DNA of 54,220 bases, from positions 1 through 54,220 of the forward strand of contig JAOPYH010000138.1 in the NCBI GenBank assembly GCA_025964715.1, in the 5' to 3' direction. The translations under genes were made by a program, and so were the position numbers. The notes under the pieces are model-generated. The model did not search any database, was not told where the DNA came from, and was given only the letters and a program-made list of their open reading frames with translations. Source of the DNA: Streptosporangiaceae bacterium (GTDB taxonomy: Bacteria; Actinomycetota; Actinomycetes; Streptosporangiales; Streptosporangiaceae). Shown here one piece after another: positions 1 to 8,795 of this stretch (positions within the stretch are counted from its first letter, which is position 1; the number at the start of each line of letters is the position of its first letter).

Positions 1-623
1 ATGACAGTGGGCCCGCCGTAGAGGCCCGCGACGGCAGGGAACGGAGGCTTGAGCCTGGGCTGACCCCGATATCCCTCGAGGGAGTCGAGGAGCGCCGTCT
101 CCTCGCCGCAGATGTAGGCGCCGGCGCCGGCGTGCACGACCAGTTCGAGGTCGAAGCCGGAGCCGAGGATGTTCGTGCCGAGATAACCGGCCGCGTAGGC
201 ATCGGCGACCGCCTGCTGCAGCCGGCGGATGACGTGCAGCACCTCACCGCGCACGTAGATGAAGGCGTGCTTGGCGCGGATCGCGTACGCGCTGATCACG
301 ATGCCCTCGATCAGCACGTGCGGGTCCGCCATGAGCAGCGGGATGTCCTTGCACGTGCCCGGCTCGGACTCGTCGGCGTTGACGACCAGGTAGTGCGGCT
401 TGCCGTCGCCCTGCGGGATGAAGCCCCACTTCATGCCGGTGGGGAAGCCGGCGCCGCCGCGGCCGCGCAGTCCCGAGTCCTTCACCGCCTGAACGACGGC
501 GTCGGGTTCCATGCCGAGGGCCGTACGGAGGGCGCGGTAGCCGCCGCCCCGCTCGTAGGCCGCGCGGGTGAAGGAGTCGGGCTGGTCCCAGCTCTTCGTC
601 AGGATCGGCGTCAGCGTGGTCAC
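1..623 (-). CDS. nuoF: NADH-quinone oxidoreductase subunit F (partial, C-terminus outside window)
   Basis: Flavoprotein subunit of complex I. NuoF binds NADH and FMN and passes electrons into the Fe-S chain on the cytoplasmic arm. About 207 N-terminal residues are visible. They include the glycine-rich FMN/NADH segment [10 protein letters not shown], the NADESEPGT motif and [14 protein letters not shown], all hallmarks of NuoF/HoxF. The GTG start at 621-623 overlaps the nuoE stop codon by 4 bases (GTGA), so translation is probably coupled. The gene is cut by the window edge; the C-terminal part with the 4Fe-4S cysteines is not seen. Confidence 0.97.
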   Translation of the reverse strand, partial: MTTLTPILTKSWDQPDSFTRAAYERGGGYRALRTALGMEPDAVVQAVKDSGLRGRGGAGFPTGMKWGFIPQGDGKPHYLVVNADESEPGTCKDIPLLMADPHVLIEGIVISAYAIRAKHAFIYVRGEVLHVIRRLQQAVADAYAAGYLGTNILGSGFDLELVVHAGAGAYICGEETALLDSLEGYRGQPRLKPPFPAVAGLYGGPTV

Positions 624-1285
624 TGTGTGTCCCTTTCAGGAGCGGTCCAGCCGCGCTCTTTGGCGAGCTCGAGGCCGCGCAGCGACTCCGGGCCGGCCTG
701 GATCCCCTCACCGGCCCGGCCGTCGGGGAATCCCGCGAGGACCCGGGAGGCGTCCTTCCAGCCGCACACGCTCGTGGCGCCGCGGGTGGGAGCGACGGAC
801 TTGCCGGCCCGCAGGTCGTCGACCAGCTCCTTGGCCTTCTCGGGAGTCATGTTGTCGAAGAACTCCCAGTTGACCATCATCACCGGCGCGAAGTCGCAGG
901 CCGCGTTGCACTCGATCCGCTCGAGGCTGACCTTGCCGTCCTCGGTGACCTCGTCATGGCCCACTCCGGCGTGCTCACTGAGCGTCCGCCAGATTTCGTC
1001 GCCGCCCATCACCGCGCAGAGCGTGTTGATGCACACCCCGACGTGGTATTCGCCGGCCGGCTCGCGCTTGTACTGCGTGTAGAAGGTCGCGACACCCGTG
1101 ACCTCGGCCGGCGTGATGCCCAGCATGTCCGCGCAGAGCTCGATGCCGTCCGGTGAGACGTTGCCGTCCACCGACTGCACCAGGTGCAGCATCGGCAGCA
1201 GCGCCGAGCGCGGCTTCGGGTACCGCCCGATGATCTCCTTGGCGTCCCGCTCGAGCCGCTCGCGCAGCTCGGGTTCGTACGTCAC
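620..1285 (-). CDS. nuoE: NADH-quinone oxidoreductase subunit E (24 kDa type)
   Basis: Complex I subunit carrying the N1a 2Fe-2S cluster next to NuoF. This 221-residue protein has the thioredoxin-like 2Fe-2S fold. Its four ligands are visible at C85, C90, C126 and C130 (CINTLC and CNAAC). The N-terminal part is the usual helical region. The C-terminal ~50 residues after the cluster domain are a polar tail common in actinobacterial NuoE. The GTG start overlaps the nuoD stop by 4 bases (GTGA) and the gene end overlaps the nuoF start in the same way. It is therefore an internal gene of the nuoA-F... operon. Confidence 0.97.
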   Translation of the reverse strand: MTYEPELRERLERDAKEIIGRYPKPRSALLPMLHLVQSVDGNVSPDGIELCADMLGITPAEVTGVATFYTQYKREPAGEYHVGVCINTLCAVMGGDEIWRTLSEHAGVGHDEVTEDGKVSLERIECNAACDFAPVMMVNWEFFDNMTPEKAKELVDDLRAGKSVAPTRGATSVCGWKDASRVLAGFPDGRAGEGIQAGPESLRGLELAKERGWTAPERDTQ

Positions 1286-2622
1286 CTGTCCACTCCCCCC
1301 ATCACCGGGTCAAGGCTGGCCACGGCCGCGATGACGTCCGCCACCATGCCGCCTTCGCTCATCGCGGCGGTCGCCTGCAGGTTCGTGAACGACGGGTCGC
1401 GGAAGTGCGCGCGGTACGGGCGGGTGCCGCCGTCGCTCACCACATGCACGCCGAGCTCGCCGCGGGGCGACTCCACGGCGGCGTAGGCCTGTCCGGCCGG
1501 GACCCGGAAGCCCTCGGTCACCAGCTTGAAGTGGTGGATGAGCGCCTCCATGGAGGTGCCCATGATGTGCGCGATGTGCGCCGGCGAGTTGCCCATGCCG
1601 TCCGCGCCGATGGCCAGCTGCGCGGGCCACCCGACCTTCTTGTCCTCCACCATCACCGGGCCCTTGACCGAGCCGAGCCGGTCCACGCACTGCTCGATGA
1701 TCTTCAGCGACTCCTCCATCTCCCGCATCCGCACGAGATAGCGGCCGTACACGTCGCAGGTCTCCTCTGTGGCGACCTCGAAGTCGTAGGTCTCATAGCC
1801 GCAGTAGGGCTGGCTCTTGCGCAGGTCCCAGGGCAGGCCGGTCGACCGCAGCACCGGGCCGGTGATCCCGAGGGACATGCACCCGGTCAGGTCGAGATAG
1901 GCGATGTCCTTGGTGCGCGCCAGGTAGACCGGGTTGGCGTCCAGCAGCTTGCGCATCTGCTTGATGCGCTTGGGCATCCGCCGGAGGTACTCCTGGATCT
2001 TGTCGATCGCGCCCGGCGGCAGATCCTGCGCGACGCCGCCCGGCCGGACGTAGGCCATGTTCATCCGCAGCCCGGTCACCAGCTCGAGGATGTCGAGGGT
2101 GTACTCGCGCTCGATGAACCCGTTCAGCATGACGGTCGTGGCGCCGAGCTCCAGGCCGAAGGTCGCGATCGCCACCAGGTGCGAGGAAATCCGGTTGAGC
2201 TCCATCATCATGACCCGGATGATCTGCGCGCGCTCCGGGACCTGGTCGGTGATGCCGAGCAGCTTCTCGACGCCGAGGCAGTACACCGTCTCGTTGAAGA
2301 TCGGCGCCAGGTAGTCCATCCGGGTGCAGAACGTGGTGCCCTGCGTCCAGGTGCGGAACTCCATGTTCTTCTCGATGCCGGTGTGCAGGTAGCCGATGCC
2401 GACCCGAGCCTCGTCCACCGTCTCGCCGTCGAGGGTCAGGATCAGCCTGAGGACGCCGTGCGTCGACGGATGCTGCGGGCCCATGTTGATGACGAGCCGC
2501 TCGTCCTCGCCGTCCGCGGCGCCGTCGAGCACCTCGTCCCAGTCCTGACCGGCGACGTTGAAGACCTTGCCCTCGGTGGGCTGGGGCGCCTCGGTGCGAG
2601 TGTGGTGTCCTGTCGTGGTCAT
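1282..2622 (-). CDS. nuoD: NADH-quinone oxidoreductase subunit D (49 kDa)
   Basis: Quinone-site subunit of complex I, homologous to the large subunit of NiFe hydrogenases. The protein has 446 residues. Conserved segments include [14 protein letters not shown] near the start and [12 protein letters not shown]; both shape the quinone pocket. The start is the ATG at 2620-2622 rather than any upstream in-frame codon, because it overlaps the nuoC stop as ATGA and precedes the conserved part by a normal short leader. It is translationally coupled to nuoC and nuoE. Confidence 0.97.
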   Translation of the reverse strand: MTTTGHHTRTEAPQPTEGKVFNVAGQDWDEVLDGAADGEDERLVINMGPQHPSTHGVLRLILTLDGETVDEARVGIGYLHTGIEKNMEFRTWTQGTTFCTRMDYLAPIFNETVYCLGVEKLLGITDQVPERAQIIRVMMMELNRISSHLVAIATFGLELGATTVMLNGFIEREYTLDILELVTGLRMNMAYVRPGGVAQDLPPGAIDKIQEYLRRMPKRIKQMRKLLDANPVYLARTKDIAYLDLTGCMSLGITGPVLRSTGLPWDLRKSQPYCGYETYDFEVATEETCDVYGRYLVRMREMEESLKIIEQCVDRLGSVKGPVMVEDKKVGWPAQLAIGADGMGNSPAHIAHIMGTSMEALIHHFKLVTEGFRVPAGQAYAAVESPRGELGVHVVSDGGTRPYRAHFRDPSFTNLQATAAMSEGGMVADVIAAVASLDPVMGGVDR

Positions 2623-3350
2623 ACGTACGACCTCCGCTCGTCGGGGGGCGGGATCTCGGCTCCGCGGTACTCCACCGGGATGCCACCGAGCGGATAGTCC
2701 TTGCGCTGCGGGTGGCCGACCCAGTCGTCGGGCATCTCGATGCGGGTGAGGCCCGGGTGGCCGTCGAAGACGATCCCGAAGAAGTCGTAGGTCTCGCGCT
2801 CGTGCCAGTTGTTGGTCGGGTAGACCGAGACGACCGACGGGACGTGCGGGTCGGCGTCCGGGCAGGTGACCTCGAGCCGGATCCGCCGGTTGTGGGTCAT
2901 CGACAGCAGGTGGTAGACCGCGTGCAGTTCGGCGCCGACGTCCGGCGGATAGTGCACGCCGGAGACGCCGGTGCACATCTCGAAGCGCAGCCGCGGCTCG
3001 TCGCGGAGGCTGCGGGCCACCTCGAGCAGGTGCTCGCGGACGACGTAGACGGTCATCTCGCCGCGGTCCACCACGATCCGCTCGATCGCGTGGGCGAACT
3101 CCGGGAAGGTCCGCTCCAGCTCGTCGGCCACCTCGTCGAAGTAGCCGCCGAAGGGCCGCGGCGTGGAGACCTTGGGGCTCTGGCGGACCAGCAGCCGGCC
3201 ATAGCCGGAGGTGTCACCGGTGGTCTTCGCGCCGAACATCCCGGTGCGGGCCACCGGCTGCTCACGGCGGTCCGGCTCCTTGGGCGCCGGCAGCCGGTCG
3301 GCCGTCTGCTCGGCGGTCTGCTCCGGCGGCTGCTGGGGTGCGTCGCTCAT
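2619..3350 (-). CDS. nuoC: NADH-quinone oxidoreductase subunit C (30 kDa)
   Basis: Complex I peripheral-arm subunit. The 243-residue protein carries the 30 kDa signature around [12 protein letters not shown] and the terminal [10 protein letters not shown] motif. The first ~40 residues are a low-complexity, Pro/Gln/Glu-rich extension, as in many actinobacterial NuoC. The ATG at 3348-3350 overlaps the nuoB stop by 4 bases (ATGA), which fixes the start. Its stop overlaps the nuoD start the same way. Confidence 0.96.
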   Translation of the reverse strand: MSDAPQQPPEQTAEQTADRLPAPKEPDRREQPVARTGMFGAKTTGDTSGYGRLLVRQSPKVSTPRPFGGYFDEVADELERTFPEFAHAIERIVVDRGEMTVYVVREHLLEVARSLRDEPRLRFEMCTGVSGVHYPPDVGAELHAVYHLLSMTHNRRIRLEVTCPDADPHVPSVVSVYPTNNWHERETYDFFGIVFDGHPGLTRIEMPDDWVGHPQRKDYPLGGIPVEYRGAEIPPPDERRSYV

Positions 3351-3904
3351 ATGGCACCCACCCCGGACTGGCCGAGCAGCGGCAGGGACTTGAGCCGCGA
3401 CTCCTCCAGCACCTTGATCTCCTCGCGCCGGTGCGCGCCGAGCTTGGTGTTCTGGATCTTGTCGTGCAGCTTCAGGATCGCGTCGAGCAGCATCTCCGGA
3501 CGTGGGGGGCATCCGGGCAGGTAAATGTCGACCGGTACGATGTGGTCGACACCCTGCACGATCGCGTAGTTGTTGAACATCCCTCCACTGGAAGCACAGA
3601 CCCCCATAGCGATGACCCACTTGGGTTCGGCCATCTGGTCATAGATCTGACGGAGGACCGGGGCCATCTTCTGACTGACCCGGCCTGCCACGATCATGAG
3701 GTCGGCCTGCCGGGGCGAGCCAGAGGCACGTTCCATTCCCCATCGGGAGAAGTCGTGCCGCGGGTCGCCGGCGGCCATCATCTCGATGGCGCAGCAGGCG
3801 AGACCGAAGGTCGCCGGCCAGACCGAGCTCTTGCGTGCCCACCCCACGACCTGCTCGACCGTGCTGAGCAGAAATCCGCTGGGGAGCTTTTCCTCTAGGC
3901 CCAT
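3347..3904 (-). CDS. nuoB: NADH-quinone oxidoreductase subunit B
   Basis: Complex I subunit that holds the N2 4Fe-4S cluster, the last electron carrier before quinone. The 185-residue protein shows the unusual tandem-cysteine ligand pair C37-C38 (GLACCAIEM), then C103 (MGVCASSGG) and C132 (LPGCPPRPE). It lies 30 bp downstream of nuoA and overlaps nuoC by 4 bases. All ligands are present, so it should be functional. Confidence 0.98.
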   Translation of the reverse strand: MGLEEKLPSGFLLSTVEQVVGWARKSSVWPATFGLACCAIEMMAAGDPRHDFSRWGMERASGSPRQADLMIVAGRVSQKMAPVLRQIYDQMAEPKWVIAMGVCASSGGMFNNYAIVQGVDHIVPVDIYLPGCPPRPEMLLDAILKLHDKIQNTKLGAHRREEIKVLEESRLKSLPLLGQSGVGAI

Positions 3905-3934
3905 ACCGGGCCTCCCTCATCGAAATGACCCATT

Positions 3935-4294
3935 TCAGTCCCACTCCAGACCGCCACGCCGCCAGACGTAGGCGTACGCGACCAGCACGGTGATGATGAA
4001 CATCACCATCTCCACGAGACCGAACATCCCGAGGCTGTCGAAGGCGACCGCCCATGGATACAGGAAGATGATCTCGATGTCGAAGACGATGAAGAGCATC
4101 GCCGTGAGGTAGTACTTCACCGGGAACCGGCCTCCGCCGGCCGGCTGCGGGGTCGGCTCGATCCCGCATTCGTAGGCGTCGAGCTTGGCCCTGTTCCATC
4201 GCTTCGGGCCGGTGAACGAGCCCATGAGCACCGAGACGGCCGCGAAGCCGAACCCGAGCACTCCGAGCACGATGATCGGAACATAGAGATTCAC
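3935..4294 (-). CDS. nuoA: NADH-quinone oxidoreductase subunit A
   Basis: Small membrane subunit of complex I. It has 119 residues with three predicted membrane segments (about 5-27, 62-84 and 90-110). Conserved family motifs are YECG, FPVKYYLTAMLFIVFDIEI and FLYPWA. The start is the GTG at 4292-4294, preceded at a suitable distance by GAGGAGGGGG. It is the first nuo gene. The 131-bp gap to the upstream reductase gene shows no convincing consensus promoter, so read-through from upstream is possible. Confidence 0.97.
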   Translation of the reverse strand: MNLYVPIIVLGVLGFGFAAVSVLMGSFTGPKRWNRAKLDAYECGIEPTPQPAGGGRFPVKYYLTAMLFIVFDIEIIFLYPWAVAFDSLGMFGLVEMVMFIITVLVAYAYVWRRGGLEWD

Positions 4295-4425
4295 GGGTTC
4301 CTACACCCCCTCCTCGGTACGCACGGCGATGTACGCGGCGCACGGACGATCGCCCCGGACGTGGTCAAGGTCACAGCCGGGATTGCCATCCTAGGCACGC
4401 TGATCATCGCCTTGTTCATCGGGGG

Positions 4426-5697
4426 TCATGCCGCGGGGGCGACCTTCGATATGGCGTTGATGATCCGGTCCATCGCGTCGCCGCCACGCGGGTCCGTGAG
4501 GTTGGCCAGAAGCTTCAACGTGAACCGCATGAGGGTCCGGTGCGGCAGTCCGTGGGTGGCCGCGAACTTCATCACCCGCGGGTCGCCGATCGCCTTCACG
4601 AAGACCCGCCCGACGGTGTAGTAACCGCCGTAGGCCTCCTTGAGGACCCTCGGATAGTCGTAGAGCGCGCGCTCGCGCTGTGCCGGGGTCGGCCGGGCCA
4701 CGGCCTGCACGATGACGTCCGCGGCGTACTGCCCGGACTCCATGGCATAGGCGATGCCCTCGCCGTTGAACGGGTTGATCATGCCGCCGGAGTCGCCCAC
4801 GAGCAGGAGCCCCCGGGTGTAGTGGGGCTGCCGGTTGAAGCCCATCGGAAGCGCGGCGCCGCGGACCGGGCCGGTGGCGTTGTCCTCGACGAACCCCCAC
4901 TCCTCCGGCATGTTGGCGACCCAGCGCTTCAGCATCGCGCGGTAGTCGGTGTTGCCGAAGCCCTTGCTGGTGTTGAGCAGGCCCAGGCCGACGTTCGAGG
5001 TGCCGTCGCCGACGCCGAACACCCAGCCGTAGCCGGGCAGCAGCCGGGGGTCGCCCTTCTCGTCCTGGTCCCACAGCTCGAGCCAGGACTCGAGGTAGTC
5101 GTCCTCGTGCCGGGGGCTCTCGTAGTAGCGCCGGACCGCGACCCCGAGGGGGCGGTCCTCCCGCTTACGCAGCCCCATGGCCAGGGACAGGCGCGAGGAG
5201 TTTCCGTCCGCGGCGACCACGAGGGGAGCGGAGAACGTGACCTCGGCACCGTCCTGCTTGGCCTGCACGCCGACGATGCGGCCGGTGCGCTCGTCCACCA
5301 CGGGAGCCGTCACGTTGGTGTTCTGATGCAGACGCGCACCGGCCTTGACGGCCCGGTCCGCGAGGATCTCGTCGAAGTCGAGCCGGGTGCGCACCAACCC
5401 GAAGTCGGGGAAGTTCGCCAGCTCCGGCCACGGCAGCTCGAGCCGCACACCGCCGCCGTAGATGCGCAACCCCTTGTTACGGATCCAGCCGGGGGCGTCG
5501 AGGTCGACCCCCATGCTGATGAGGCTCTTGACCGCACGCGGCGTGAGGCCGTCGCCGCAGACCTTCTCACGGGGGAAGGCGGTCTTCTCGAGAAGCAGGA
5601 CGTCCAGGCCGGACTGGGCCAAGTAGTAGGCGGTCGTCGACCCGGCGGGGCCGGCCCCTACGACGATGACGTCGGCTTCTCGGGCGGAGTCCGTCAC
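4426..5697 (-). CDS. menJ: geranylgeranyl reductase family FAD oxidoreductase (MenJ-like)
   Basis: FAD-dependent reductase of the geranylgeranyl reductase family. In mycobacteria MenJ saturates one isoprene unit of menaquinone. That role fits here because menG lies immediately upstream and the nuo genes downstream. The N-terminal Rossmann motif VIVVGAGPAGS is at about residues 10-20, followed by the family signature KVCGDGLTPRAV. GDSGGMINPFNGEGI is the second FAD-binding motif. The 423-residue GTG start at 5695-5697 is chosen because GAGGGA sits 5 nt upstream. A GTG 15 codons further upstream (5742) falls inside a Rex operator and is unlikely. The substrate (quinone or lipid) is inferred from context. 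Confidence 0.85.
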   Translation of the reverse strand: MTDSAREADVIVVGAGPAGSTTAYYLAQSGLDVLLLEKTAFPREKVCGDGLTPRAVKSLISMGVDLDAPGWIRNKGLRIYGGGVRLELPWPELANFPDFGLVRTRLDFDEILADRAVKAGARLHQNTNVTAPVVDERTGRIVGVQAKQDGAEVTFSAPLVVAADGNSSRLSLAMGLRKREDRPLGVAVRRYYESPRHEDDYLESWLELWDQDEKGDPRLLPGYGWVFGVGDGTSNVGLGLLNTSKGFGNTDYRAMLKRWVANMPEEWGFVEDNATGPVRGAALPMGFNRQPHYTRGLLLVGDSGGMINPFNGEGIAYAMESGQYAADVIVQAVARPTPAQRERALYDYPRVLKEAYGGYYTVGRVFVKAIGDPRVMKFAATHGLPHRTLMRFTLKLLANLTDPRGGDAMDRIINAISKVAPAA

Positions 5698-5726
5698 TTT
5701 CGTCCCTCTTGTTCCCGCTCGTTCGC

Positions 5727-5744
5727 TTGTGAAGGACTTCACAA
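5727..5744 (-). promoter_or_regulatory. Rex operator (ROP) upstream of the MenJ-like/nuo genes
   Basis: The 18-mer TTGTGAAGGACTTCACAA has perfect 8-bp arms around a 2-bp centre. It fits the known Rex operator consensus TTGTGAA-N4-TTCACAA at every specified base. A rex gene is present in this window. The site is 30 bp upstream of the chosen reductase start, where a repressor would block transcription, so the reductase and perhaps the nuo genes behind it are predicted to be derepressed at a high NADH/NAD ratio. Confidence 0.9.
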
Positions 5745-5772
5745 ATGCTTTCGTATGGAGCCTACTCCTGCT

Positions 5773-5793
5773 TCGGGTAATGCGTGTACCCGA
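5773..5793. repeat. inverted repeat between menG and the MenJ-like gene
   Basis: TCGGGTA and TACCCGA form perfect 7-bp arms around a 7-nt loop. The repeat lies about 30 bp on the promoter side of the Rex operator. It may be an attenuating hairpin behind menG or a second operator. There is no T-tract. Its role is unknown. Confidence 0.4.
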
Positions 5794-5849
5794 GCCCTTA
5801 CTCTGCGATCACCCTTAACGATCACTATCCGAAGGGTCGAGCGGCCGGC

Positions 5850-6560
5850 TCAGGCGGGCCTGCGGCCCTGGTGGAGCGCCACCACGCCGAAGGTCAGGTC
5901 CCGCCAGCGCACCGCTTCCCACCCCGCGTCCCCGAGCAGGCCGGCGAGTGCCGCCTGGTCCGGCCAGGCCAGCGTCGACTCGGCCAGGTAGGTGTAGGAG
6001 TCGGGATTCGAGCTGGCCTTGGCGAGCAGCGGCAGGCCGTACCGCAGGTGCAGCCGGTGGCCGAGCCGCAGGAGCGGGTTGGGCGGGCGGCTGACCTCGC
6101 AGACCAGCAGCCGGCCACCGGGCCGGGTCACCCGCAGCAGCTCACGCAGGGCCTGGCCGGTGTCCGCGACATTGCGCAGCCCGAACGAGATGGTGACGGC
6201 GTCGAAGGAGCCGTCGGCGAACGGCAGCCGGAGCGCGTCGCCCGCGACGAAGCCCAGCCGCCCGGCCGCAGGGCCTCCTCCGTTGCGCCGCGTTCCCACC
6301 CGGAGCATCCCGAGGGAGAAGTCGCAGGCGACGCAGCGCGCCCCCGCCTCGGTGAAGGGCACCGACGACGTGCCGGTGCCCGCGGCGAGATCGAGGACGA
6401 GTTCGCCGTCGCGGACGTCGAGTGCCCTGCGGACGGCTCGGCGCCACCGCCGGTCCTGCCCGCCGGTCATGAGGCTGTTGAGCAGGTCATAACGCTCGGC
6501 GGTCCGGTCGAACATCGCCGCGACGTCGGCCGGCTGCTTATCGAGGGAAGCGCGGGTCAT
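5850..6560 (-). CDS. menG: demethylmenaquinone methyltransferase
   Basis: SAM-dependent C-methyltransferase (UbiE/MenG family) for the last step of menaquinone synthesis. The 236-residue protein has the family N-terminal signature [15 protein letters not shown] and the SAM motif [14 protein letters not shown] at about residues 54-67. It also has [24 protein letters not shown], split across motifs II and III. It precedes the MenJ-like gene on the same strand. The ATG has no Shine-Dalgarno sequence; instead TAGGCT lies 6 nt upstream (6567-6572), suggesting a leaderless transcript. Confidence 0.95.
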   Translation of the reverse strand: MTRASLDKQPADVAAMFDRTAERYDLLNSLMTGGQDRRWRRAVRRALDVRDGELVLDLAAGTGTSSVPFTEAGARCVACDFSLGMLRVGTRRNGGGPAAGRLGFVAGDALRLPFADGSFDAVTISFGLRNVADTGQALRELLRVTRPGGRLLVCEVSRPPNPLLRLGHRLHLRYGLPLLAKASSNPDSYTYLAESTLAWPDQAALAGLLGDAGWEAVRWRDLTFGVVALHQGRRPA

Positions 6561-6566
6561 GCCCTC

Positions 6567-6572
6567 AGCCTA
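6567..6572 (-). promoter_or_regulatory. possible -10 box of a leaderless menG promoter
   Basis: TAGGCT on the minus strand ends 6 nt before the menG ATG. This is the spacing expected when transcription starts at the initiation codon. No good -35 hexamer is seen. The same arrangement recurs before several other genes in this window. Confidence 0.4.
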
Positions 6573-6620
6573 GGTCCGGCGCGGGCCCCCGAGTCCAGAT
6601 GCCGCCCCTGACCGAGAGCG

Positions 6621-6657
6621 ATGGCCGTGGACATCCGAGACCTGCCGGCACGGCCAT
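6621..6657. repeat. inverted repeat in the DUF4229-menG spacer
   Basis: ATGGCCGTG and CACGGCCAT are perfect 9-bp arms separated by 19 bp, in the 227-bp spacer between the DUF4229 gene and menG. A second short repeat, TCCGGC-TT-GCCGGA, follows. On the minus strand this could be a weak terminator behind the DUF4229 gene. No T-tract is present. No gene was recognised in the spacer. Confidence 0.4.
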
Positions 6658-6787
6658 GGTAGACAAGTCCGGCTTGCCGGAGATCGGCTCGCACGGTCGT
6701 ACGCGTACCCGCGGGAATGGCGTCGAGGCGGCCACGGGCGACGGCGGCCTGCTGGTCGGTGGGAATGTTCCCGGCCGGCTGAGGCGG

Positions 6788-7033
6788 TTACTCCGGCTCG
6801 TCCTCCCGGGATCGGGCCGCCTCGAACTTGCGGCGCCGGGCGCGGACGACCGAGGTGACGGCGGACGACATGGCGTCCCGCTGCCGGGCCAGCAGGACGA
6901 AACTGATCACTCCGCTGATCAGGATGGCCAGGGCGATCAGCAGCAGGCCCCGGGCGCCCAGCATGAACAGCACGCCGGCGGTGACGACGAAGACCAGCAA
7001 CCGGGCGGCCGAGTAGGCGAGTAGCGAGCGCAT
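6788..7033 (-). CDS. DUF4229 family small membrane protein
   Basis: An 81-residue protein with two adjacent hydrophobic segments (about residues 9-26 and 28-48), then a basic and acidic tail with repeated Arg and Glu. The length, two-helix layout and the LLARQRDAMSS stretch match actinobacterial DUF4229 proteins, which often lie near menaquinone genes. The function is not known. It is on the same strand as menG, 227 bp upstream. Confidence 0.75.
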   Translation of the reverse strand: MRSLLAYSAARLLVFVVTAGVLFMLGARGLLLIALAILISGVISFVLLARQRDAMSSAVTSVVRARRRKFEAARSREDEPE

Positions 7034-7056
7034 GACACCTTCAGGTTATGTCGTTT

Positions 7057-8016
7057 TCAGGCCACGACGGTGCGGAGCACGTCGGGATCGACGTTGCCGC
7101 CGGAGAGCACGGCCGCGTAGGACCTGTCCCCGGACAGTTCGCCCCGGCGGTACAGATAGGCAGCGGTCGCGACCGCCCCCGCGGGCTCGGCGACGAGCCG
7201 GGCGGCGCGCGCCAGCAAGCGCATGGCCTCGCGGATCTCCTCCTCGCTCACCACCACGATGTCGTCGACGTACTCCAGCATGTGGGCGAGCGGGAGGTCG
7301 CCGACCTGCTGAACCCGCAGGGCGTCGGCGAAGGTCCGCGCGGTGTCCTCGGCGGGCCAGCTGATGGCGCGGCCGGCGCGCAGTGAGTCCCGGGCGTCGG
7401 CGGCGAGTTCGGGCTCCACGCCGATGACCTTCGTCTTCGGGCTCAGGGACTTGACCGCCGCGGCGACCCCGGAGATGAGGCCGCCGCCGCCCACCGGCAC
7501 AAGGACGACGTCGATGTCCGGCGCGTCCTCGAGGATCTCCAGCCCGATGGTGCCCTGGCCCGCGATCACCCGGGCGTCGTCGAACGGCGGGACGATGTGG
7601 AAGCCGTGGGCCTCCGCCAGCTGCGCGGTGGTGTTCTTGCGCGCGCTCAGCGTGGGTTCGACGAACACGATCTCGGCGCCGAGCGCCCGGCAGGCGTCCA
7701 CCTTCGTCGCCGGGGCGTTGTTCGGCAGGACCAGAACGGCCTGGATGTCCAGCGCATGGGCGGCATAGGCCACGGCCTGCCCGTGGTTTCCACTGGAATG
7801 TGTCACCACACCGCGCTTGCGCTCCGCCTCCGGCAGCGCGGTAATGGCCGCGTATGCACCGCGCAGCTTGAACGCGCCCGTGGGCTGAAGCGACTCCGGC
7901 TTGATGAACAACGGCGGATCCGAGAACGGCAGCGGGACAAGTGGCGTCCGCACGGCAACTCCGCGCAAGCGGCCGGCCGCTTCTTCAATCTCCGCTACGG
8001 TCACTAGGTGAGACAT
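7057..8016 (-). CDS. PLP-dependent threonine/serine dehydratase family protein
   Basis: Fold-type II PLP enzyme of 319 residues. The Schiff-base lysine is K50 in PTGAFKLRGA. SSGNHGQ contacts the PLP ring and the glycine loop PVGGGGLISG (about residues 174-183) binds the phosphate. No C-terminal ACT domain is present, so it resembles catabolic threonine/serine ammonia-lyase or serine racemase rather than biosynthetic IlvA. The exact substrate cannot be read from the sequence. The ATG is preceded by TAGGCT at 7 nt and no Shine-Dalgarno sequence, so it is probably leaderless. Confidence 0.85.
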   Translation of the reverse strand: MSHLVTVAEIEEAAGRLRGVAVRTPLVPLPFSDPPLFIKPESLQPTGAFKLRGAYAAITALPEAERKRGVVTHSSGNHGQAVAYAAHALDIQAVLVLPNNAPATKVDACRALGAEIVFVEPTLSARKNTTAQLAEAHGFHIVPPFDDARVIAGQGTIGLEILEDAPDIDVVLVPVGGGGLISGVAAAVKSLSPKTKVIGVEPELAADARDSLRAGRAISWPAEDTARTFADALRVQQVGDLPLAHMLEYVDDIVVVSEEEIREAMRLLARAARLVAEPAGAVATAAYLYRRGELSGDRSYAAVLSGGNVDPDVLRTVVA

Positions 8017-8023
8017 GGGGTGA

Positions 8024-8029
8024 AGCCTA
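8024..8029 (-). promoter_or_regulatory. possible -10 box of a leaderless dehydratase promoter
   Basis: TAGGCT on the minus strand, 7 nt before the ATG at 8016. No ribosome-binding site separates them. Confidence 0.35.
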
Positions 8030-8146
8030 AGCGGTCGCCCAGAACTCCCCCGTGACTGGTTGTCCTAAGGGCTACACGCCGGGTGTGCGCGGATCGTCGT
8101 GACGCGTGAGCGCTATACCATATTTACTTCCCGTTATTTCGCCAGG

Positions 8147-8167
8147 TCACACAACTACACAGTGTGA
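8147..8167. promoter_or_regulatory. inverted repeat in the bldC-dehydratase divergent spacer
   Basis: TCACAC and GTGTGA are perfect 6-bp arms around a 9-bp centre, extendable to 8 bp with one mismatch. They lie in the 243-bp divergent spacer (8017-8259) next to an unusually AT-rich patch (8111-8141) that is likely promoter DNA. This is a candidate operator for bldC and/or the dehydratase. The cognate protein is unknown. Confidence 0.4.
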
Positions 8168-8259
8168 TCTTTTCCGAAAACAAGGGAGAAATCGGTCTTG
8201 ACCCGGCACACTTAGAATCAGTCCACCCGCACCGAGAGCGGGACAAAGGGGGAGAGAAC

Positions 8260-8463
8260 GTGGAAAGTACCAGTGAGCGCCTGCTGACCCCCGGAGAGGT
8301 GGCTGCGCTCTTCCGGGTCGACCCTAAGACCGTGACCCGATGGGCCGCTGCTGGCCGGATCAGCAGCATCCGGACTCCGGGCGGACACCGGCGGTTCCGG
8401 GAGTCCGAGGTGCACGCACTGCTGCGGGGCGAAGAGCCGATCGCAGAGCACCTGAGCCGCTGA
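8260..8463 (+). CDS. bldC: BldC-type MerR-like DNA-binding regulator
   Basis: A 67-residue protein that is essentially one winged helix-turn-helix of the MerR type. LLTPGEVAALFRVDPKTVTRW and GGHRRFRESEV closely match Streptomyces BldC, a developmental regulator that binds direct repeats cooperatively. It lacks the dimerisation coiled coil and effector domain of true MerR proteins, as BldC does. The GTG start at 8260 follows GGGGGAGAG at good spacing; an upstream in-frame start would add an unrelated tail. It is monocistronic and convergent with the next gene. Confidence 0.93.
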   Translation: MESTSERLLTPGEVAALFRVDPKTVTRWAAAGRISSIRTPGGHRRFRESEVHALLRGEEPIAEHLSR

Positions 8464-8526
8464 GCCGTCTGGGTCCGCTGCCTGCTGCAGAACTCCCCTT
8501 GCACGTCATCGGCGGACTTGACGGCG

Positions 8527-8784
8527 TCAGTCGTCGCTCTCCAGGGCCTTCCAATCCTCGAACTCACGGAGCAGGGCCTCGTCGTCATCACGCCACTGTC
8601 GCCGTTTGCGCTCGAGTTCCTCAAGGGTCAGCGCCTGGCGGAGCAACCGTTCGTAGTCGGGGTCGTCCGGTCCGATCTCGACGTAGGCCTGCCCGATAAT
8701 CCGGCCGCCCTCCGGCGACCCATCTGCCAGAACGGCACTATGCGGGACCCGGAGGTTGCCATTGGTGAGCTTGATCACATACAT
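8527..8784 (-). CDS. small conserved hypothetical protein next to the ATLF-like protease
   Basis: An 85-residue acidic, soluble protein. The N-terminal half (MYVIKLTNGNLRVPHSAV, then GQAYVEIGPDDPDYERLL) looks like short beta strands. The C-terminal half is a charged helix rich in Glu, Arg and Trp. It starts 11 bp after the end of the HExxH protein gene on the same strand, so the two are very probably co-transcribed. No known family could be assigned. A partner or immunity role is possible by position only. Confidence 0.7.
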   Translation of the reverse strand: MYVIKLTNGNLRVPHSAVLADGSPEGGRIIGQAYVEIGPDDPDYERLLRQALTLEELERKRRQWRDDDEALLREFEDWKALESDD

Positions 8785-8795
8785 CCCTGGGTCAC

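Noticed and set aside
1405..2697. Long plus-strand reading frame of 430 codons opposite nuoD.
   Set aside because: It is the antisense shadow of nuoD in high-GC DNA, with composition dominated by Ala/His/Arg/Asp/Val and no recognisable domain. The same applies to the long plus-strand frames opposite the reductase at 4540-5991, hemA at 24533-25993 and clpC at 50854-53040.
4359..4376. A Rex-like sequence (core TGTGAC...CCAC on the minus strand) upstream of nuoA.
   Set aside because: Only about 8 of 14 specified consensus bases match and the arms are not symmetrical. The perfect site upstream of the reductase is a better explanation for Rex control of this block.
6621..6657. Inverted repeat considered as an integrase att site or small RNA.
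   Set aside because: No integrase, tRNA gene or promoter-terminator pair accompanies it, so it is listed only as a repeat.
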